Shown: piece by piece, positions 1-5,259 of the stretch | How the letters are laid out: every line of letters starts with the position of its first letter | How positions within the stretch are numbered: the first letter of the stretch is position 1 | NCBI GenBank assembly: GCA_020853405.1 | Contig: JADYYZ010000484.1 | Location: 1-5,259 of the forward strand | Direction: 5' to 3' | Length of the DNA stretch: 5,259 nucleotides | Source of the DNA: Acetobacteraceae bacterium | Lineage (GTDB): Bacteria > Pseudomonadota > Alphaproteobacteria > Acetobacterales > Acetobacteraceae | Position numbers and translations under genes: made by a program | The notes under the pieces: model-generated | The model's input: the letters and a program-made list of their open reading frames with translations, nothing else | Databases searched by the model: none | Told to the model about the DNA's origin: nothing

Positions 1-1622
1 CGGCGCTTGCGGTCGGCCTCGTAGGCTTCGAAATTGCCCTCGAACCACACCACCTTGCTGTCGCCCTCGAACGCCAGCATGTGGGTTGCCAGCCGGTCGA
101 GGAACCAGCGGTCGTGCGAAATGATCACCGCACAGCCGGCGAATTCCATCAGCGCCTCCTCCAGCGCGCGCAGCGTATCGACATCGAGGTCGTTGGTCGG
201 TTCGTCCAGCAGCAGCACGTTGGCGCCCGACTTCAGCATCTTTGCCAGATGCACCCGGTTGCGCTCGCCGCCGGAGAGGATGCCGACCTTCTTCTGCTGG
301 TCAGAACCCTTGAAGTTGAAGGCAGCGACATAGGCGCGGCTCTGGATCGTGCGCTTGCCGAGATACAGAACCTCCTCGCCGCCGGAAATCTCCTGCCACA
401 CCGTCTTGTCGGCATCGAGCGAATCGCGGCTCTGGTCGACATAGCCGAGCTTCACCGTCTCGCCGATGCGCAAGGCTCCCGTATCGGGCGTGTCCTGGCC
501 GGTGATCAGCCGGAACAGCGTGGTCTTGCCGGCCCCGTTCGGGCCGATCACGCCGACGATGCCGCCCGGAGGCAGTTTGAAGTCCAGCCCCTCGAACAGC
601 AGTTTCTCGCCATACGCCTTGGCAAGCCCCTCTCCCTCGATCACGGTCTGGCCAAGCCGCGGCGCCGGCGGGATCACGATGTCCGCCACGCCCGACACGC
701 GCTCCTGGCTGGCCGCCAGCATCTCCTCGTAGCGCTGGATGCGTGCCTTGTTCTTCGCCTGGCGGGCCCGCGGCGAACTGCCGATCCAGTCGCGTTCCTC
801 GGCCAGCGCGCGCTGGCGGGCGCTTTCCTCCTTCTCCTCCTGGAACAGGCGCTTCTGCTTCTGCTCGAGCCAGGCGGTGTAGTTGCCCTGATAGGGGTAG
901 CCGCGGCCGCGTTCGAGCTCGAGGATCCAGTTGGTCACGTTCTCCAGGAAGTAGCGGTCGTGGGTGACCACCAGCACCGCGCCGGGATAGTCGCGCAGCG
1001 TACGCTCGAGCCAGGCGACACTTTCCGCATCAAGATGGTTGGTGGGTTCGTCGAGCAGCAGCAGGTCGGGCTTTTCCAGCAGCAGCCGGCACAGTGCCAC
1101 GCGCCTTCGTTCGCCGCCGGAGAGTCGCTCCACGTTCCAGTCGCCGGGCGGGCAGCGCAGCGCATCCAGCGCGATCTCGACCGTGCGCTCGAGTTCCCAG
1201 CCGTTGGCGGCCTCGATCTTCTCCTGCAGCTCGGCCTGTTCGGCCAGCAGCGTGTTCATCGCCTCCTCGTCCATCGGCGCGGCAAATTCCTCGCTGATCG
1301 CGTTGAAGCGGGCGATCCAGCCGGAAAGATCGGCGAACGCCCCCATCACGTTTTCCGACACGGTCTTGGTCGGGTCGAGCTGCGGCTCCTGCGGCAGGTA
1401 GCCGACCTTCGCGCCCTCGGCCGCCCAGGCCTCGCCGCCGTGGTCGGTATCGAGCCCGGCCATGATCTTCAGCAGCGTCGACTTGCCGGCGCCATTCACG
1501 CCCAGCACGCCGATCTTGGCATCGGGCAGGAACGACAGCGTGATGCCCTTCAGCACCTCGCGCCCGCCAGGATAGGCGCGGGTCAGGTTCTTCATCACAT
1601 AGACATATTGCCAGGCAGGCAT
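1..1622 (-). CDS. ettA: Energy-dependent translational throttle protein EttA (ABC-F ATPase), C-terminus cut by window edge
   Basis: This is a cytosolic ABC-F ATPase. In the family, EttA binds the ribosomal E site and gates entry into the elongation cycle according to ATP/ADP state; it is not a transporter. I read 540 codons from the ATG at 1622-1620, and no stop occurs before the left edge. E. coli EttA has 555 residues, so about 15-20 are missing. Domain 1 has Walker A GVNGAGKST (41-49), an inserted arm around 95-140, signature LSGGE (167-171) and Walker B LLLLDEPTNHLD with catalytic Glu192. A charged linker follows at about 245-305 (QKQKRLFQEEKEE, then RQAKNKARIQRYEEM). Domain 2 has Walker A GPNGAGKTT (360-368), LSGGE (449-453) and LLLDEPTNDLD with Glu474. 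Both glutamates lie four residues beyond E. coli Glu188 and Glu470, so the enzyme looks intact. No clear Shine-Dalgarno precedes the start; the opening MPAWQYVYVMKNL is family-like, with Met10 the alternative. It diverges from the small gene at 1766. Confidence 0.95.
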   Translation of the reverse strand, partial: MPAWQYVYVMKNLTRAYPGGREVLKGITLSFLPDAKIGVLGVNGAGKSTLLKIMAGLDTDHGGEAWAAEGAKVGYLPQEPQLDPTKTVSENVMGAFADLSGWIARFNAISEEFAAPMDEEAMNTLLAEQAELQEKIEAANGWELERTVEIALDALRCPPGDWNVERLSGGERRRVALCRLLLEKPDLLLLDEPTNHLDAESVAWLERTLRDYPGAVLVVTHDRYFLENVTNWILELERGRGYPYQGNYTAWLEQKQKRLFQEEKEESARQRALAEERDWIGSSPRARQAKNKARIQRYEEMLAASQERVSGVADIVIPPAPRLGQTVIEGEGLAKAYGEKLLFEGLDFKLPPGGIVGVIGPNGAGKTTLFRLITGQDTPDTGALRIGETVKLGYVDQSRDSLDADKTVWQEISGGEEVLYLGKRTIQSRAYVAAFNFKGSDQQKKVGILSGGERNRVHLAKMLKSGANVLLLDEPTNDLDVDTLRALEEALMEFAGCAVIISHDRWFLDRLATHMLAFEGDSKVVWFEGNFEAYEADRKR

Positions 1623-1765
1623 TTCGGGGCTCGCTCGGGGGTCGGGGGGAGGTTTGGGCCGGGATGTAGCGCGGCGGGTCCGGAAAGGGAATTGCGCGGA
1701 ATCTCTCACCCCGACTCGAAGGCCAGGCCTATCGTCCGCCTCCCTCACAAGGAGGAGGAGGACGC
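1623..1765. other. Divergent intergenic region between ettA and the small exported-protein gene
   Basis: This 143-base GC-rich spacer must carry the start signals for the leftward ettA and the rightward small gene unless either is read from elsewhere. I see no convincing -35/-10 pair on either strand. The best leftward candidate (TTCCCT, 17 bases, TACATC, spanning about 1665-1695) matches only half of each consensus hexamer. A short perfect inverted repeat, AGGCC-A-GGCCT, lies at 1720-1730, 35 bases before the ATG at 1766, and is too short to call an operator. The only firm element is the Shine-Dalgarno tract at 1749-1761. Confidence 0.6.
1749..1761 (+). promoter_or_regulatory. Strong Shine-Dalgarno tract for the gene at 1766
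   Basis: The tract AAGGAGGAGGAGG contains three overlapping GGAGG cores. The middle one, at 1754-1758, is seven bases before the ATG at 1766. It is by far the best ribosome-binding site in the window. It is the main argument that the low-complexity reading frame downstream is a translated gene and that its start is at 1766. Confidence 0.8.
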
Positions 1766-2053
1766 ATGCGCTTCAACCGCCGTTCCCTGTTCGCCGCGCT
1801 GGCCGCCCTGGCCGGCGGCGCAAGCCTGATCACCGCCGCCGCGGCCGAGGCGGCCCAGCAGTCGAGCTCAAGCCACCGCCGCCGCCGGTCCGCCAGCACC
1901 CCCGCCAGCAATGGCAGCTCAAGCAGCAATCGCAGCGCAAGCGGCAAGGGCAGCTCTGGCAGCCAGCGCCGGCACAGCAGCAGTGGCAGCAGCCACAACC
2001 GCCAGCGATCGAGCCGGCAGCGCCAGAGCACGCCGCCCGCCCAGCAGGGCTGA
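1766..2053 (+). CDS. Hypothetical small exported protein with twin-arginine-like signal peptide and Ser/Arg-rich tail
   Basis: I do not recognise this 95-residue protein. Residues 1-29 look like a signal peptide: a basic start MRFNRRSLF, an Ala/Leu-rich hydrophobic core (about 8-27), and a plausible signal peptidase I site after AEA (27-29). Arg5-Arg6 followed by Ser-Leu-Phe partly fits a Tat motif, but Sec export is equally possible. The remaining 65 residues have 24 Ser and 11 Arg, no Cys and no acidic residue. They are therefore strongly basic and probably disordered in the periplasm or outside the cell. The start is fixed by the AAGGAGG tract just upstream. Third codon positions are mostly G or C, as in neighbouring genes. 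It diverges from ettA, converges on greA and appears monocistronic. The tail DNA is CAG/AGC-rich and open in the other plus frames, so a frameshift, real or from sequencing, could have altered the C-terminus. Envelope or nucleic-acid binding would be a guess. Confidence 0.6.
   Translation: MRFNRRSLFAALAALAGGASLITAAAAEAAQQSSSSHRRRRSASTPASNGSSSSNRSASGKGSSGSQRRHSSSGSSHNRQRSSRQRQSTPPAQQG
1855..2047 (+). repeat. CAG/AGC-rich imperfect low-complexity tract
   Basis: The tail of the small gene is built from irregular CAG/AGC/GCA triplets. Examples are the repeated AGCTCAAGC at 1865-1873 and 1918-1926, and CAGCAGCAG near 1974-1982. The tract reads as Ser-rich in the frame starting at 1766, Gln/Pro-rich in the frame of the GTC codon at 1861, and Ala-rich in the third frame, with none interrupted by a stop. 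There is no exact tandem unit, so this is compositional low complexity and not a defined satellite. Such tracts are prone to slippage and frameshift. Confidence 0.55.
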
Positions 2054-2080
2054 GCACCGACACGCGCGCCGTGCCTGCCA

Positions 2081-2106
2081 GCTGCCGGGCGCACCCGCCC
2101 GGCAGC
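2081..2106. terminator. Perfect 11-bp GC hairpin between convergent genes, possible bidirectional terminator
   Basis: The arms GCTGCCGGGCG (2081-2091) and CGCCCGGCAGC (2096-2106) pair perfectly around the loop CACC. The hairpin lies 27 bases after the stop of the small gene and 11 bases after the stop of greA, where transcripts from both sides must end. Neither strand has a T-rich run after the stem, so it does not meet the classical intrinsic-terminator definition. It may act as a U-tract-less terminator, as a 3'-end stabiliser for Rho-dependent ends, or as a barrier between converging polymerases. Confidence 0.5.
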
Positions 2107-2117
2107 ATGGCCGGCGC

Positions 2118-2591
2118 TCAGGCGAACGCCACCTGGGTGATCTCGTAGGTCTTGCTGCCGCCGGGCGCCGGCACCTCGACACTATCTCCCTTCTTCTTGC
2201 CCAGCAGCGCGCGGGCAAGCGGGCTGGAGATGGAAAGCCGCCCCACCTTGATGTCGCTTTCGTGCGCGCCCACCAGCTGGAACGTCTTCTCCTCGTCGGT
2301 ATCGACATCGACTACGGTCACCCTGGCGCCGAACATCACGTTCGAGCCGGACAGGCGCGAGATGTCGATCACTTCGGCGGCCGAGATGATGGTCTCGAGC
2401 TCGGCGACCCTGCCCTCGATGAAACTCTGGCGCTCGCGGGCGGCGTGGTACTCGGCGTTCTCGGAGAGGTCGCCGTGCGAACGCGCCTCCGCGATCGAGC
2501 GGATGATGGCGGGACGCTCGACTGACTTCAGGTGCTTAAGTTCCTCCTCGAGGCGGGCCAGCCCCTCGGCGGTCATCGGGAACTTCTGCAC
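2118..2591 (-). CDS. greA: Transcription elongation factor GreA
   Basis: GreA enters the secondary channel of RNA polymerase and stimulates cleavage of the extruded 3' end of RNA in backtracked complexes, allowing elongation to resume. The protein has 157 residues; E. coli GreA has 158. An N-terminal antiparallel coiled coil covers about residues 5-75. Its tip carries HGDLSENAEYHAARERQ, with Asp41 and Glu44 at the positions of the acidic pair that helps hold the catalytic magnesium. The C-terminal FKBP-like domain (about 82-157) ends with the family hallmark SPLARALLGKKKGDSVEV followed by GGSKTYEI. The start is GTG (2591-2589), chosen because AAGGAG sits nine bases upstream and because MQKFPMTAEG aligns with typical GreA openings. 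Met6 is the only near alternative. The gene lies 78 bases downstream of carB on the same strand, with no evident terminator between, so co-transcription is likely. GreA is preferred over GreB by length and motif wording. Confidence 0.96.
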   Translation of the reverse strand: MQKFPMTAEGLARLEEELKHLKSVERPAIIRSIAEARSHGDLSENAEYHAARERQSFIEGRVAELETIISAAEVIDISRLSGSNVMFGARVTVVDVDTDEEKTFQLVGAHESDIKVGRLSISSPLARALLGKKKGDSVEVPAPGGSKTYEITQVAFA

Positions 2592-2669
2592 GGCGCGCGG
2601 CTCCTTCGTCGGCGACGCACAAGCGCCCGCGTGAACATCCCCGGACGGGGCGGCGGGAGAACCTGGCGA
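2592..2669 (-). other. Short carB-greA intergenic spacer
   Basis: The 78 bases between the carB stop and the greA GTG hold the greA Shine-Dalgarno site. I find no strong hairpin followed by a T-run and no clear promoter. The spacing and shared strand favour read-through from carB into greA, although an internal greA promoter cannot be excluded by eye. Confidence 0.5.
2601..2606 (-). promoter_or_regulatory. Shine-Dalgarno site supporting the GTG start of greA
   Basis: Read on the minus strand, AAGGAG ends nine bases before the GTG at 2591-2589. This spacing is usable for the GTG but too long for the in-frame ATG fifteen bases further in (Met6). It therefore decides the start of greA. Confidence 0.7.

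Positions 2670-5259
<2,590 letters not shown>

Noticed and set aside
1665..1695. Leftward sigma-70-like promoter for ettA (TTCCCT, 17 bases, TACATC)
   Set aside because: Only about three of six bases match in each hexamer. Similar matches occur by chance, so it is not listed as a promoter.
1720..1730. Inverted repeat AGGCC-A-GGCCT upstream of the small gene as an operator
   Set aside because: Five-base arms with a one-base spacer are expected by chance in GC-rich DNA, and no second copy or known regulator motif is seen.
81..1829. A 582-codon open frame on the plus strand opposite ettA
   Set aside because: It is antisense to a fully recognisable EttA with all ATPase motifs. High GC content leaves mirror frames open, and the translation has no recognisable domain.
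1729..2308. Minus-strand open frames of 92-129 codons across the small gene and the gap
   Set aside because: They are Ala/Arg/Leu-rich translations typical of GC-rich antisense reading, without ribosome-binding sites. They overlap the better supported gene at 1766 and the 3' part of greA.
1911..2525. A 204-codon plus-strand open frame running from the repeat tract through greA
   Set aside because: It is antisense to greA over most of its length and begins inside low-complexity Ala-rich text, with no start signal.

Overview
The window looks like a piece of the housekeeping chromosome of a GC-rich alphaproteobacterium. Sphingomonadales is my best guess, from codon use strongly biased to G or C in third position and from protein resemblance remembered, not searched. 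It holds three conserved core genes and one small unrecognised gene. I found no mobile element, CRISPR array, tRNA or rRNA gene, or defence system.

Layout, left to right. (1) Positions 1-1622, minus strand: ettA, an ABC-F ribosome-associated ATPase. The start is inside the window and the last residues run off the left edge. (2) Positions 1623-1765: a 143-base divergent intergenic region with no promoter I can defend, ending in a very strong plus-strand Shine-Dalgarno tract. (3) Positions 1766-2053, plus strand: a 95-residue predicted exported protein with a twin-arginine-like signal peptide and a Ser/Arg-rich, probably disordered tail, encoded in CAG/AGC-rich DNA. (4) Positions 2054-2117: a short convergent gap with a perfect 11-bp hairpin, a likely shared transcript end. 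(5) Positions 2118-2591, minus strand: greA, with a GTG start supported by a Shine-Dalgarno sequence. (6) Positions 2670-5259, minus strand: carB, the large subunit of carbamoyl-phosphate synthetase, missing its first ~218 residues beyond the right edge.

carB and greA are on the same strand, 78 bases apart, and are probably co-transcribed. carA would be expected to the right, outside the window. CarB makes carbamoyl phosphate for arginine and pyrimidine synthesis, GreA rescues backtracked RNA polymerase, and EttA gates translation elongation by nucleotide state. These are core growth functions and do not form a single pathway. The only poorly explained element is the small exported protein between ettA and greA. 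Its low-complexity tail is open in all three plus-strand frames, so the true C-terminus deserves checking. I see no evidence of a new biological system here.
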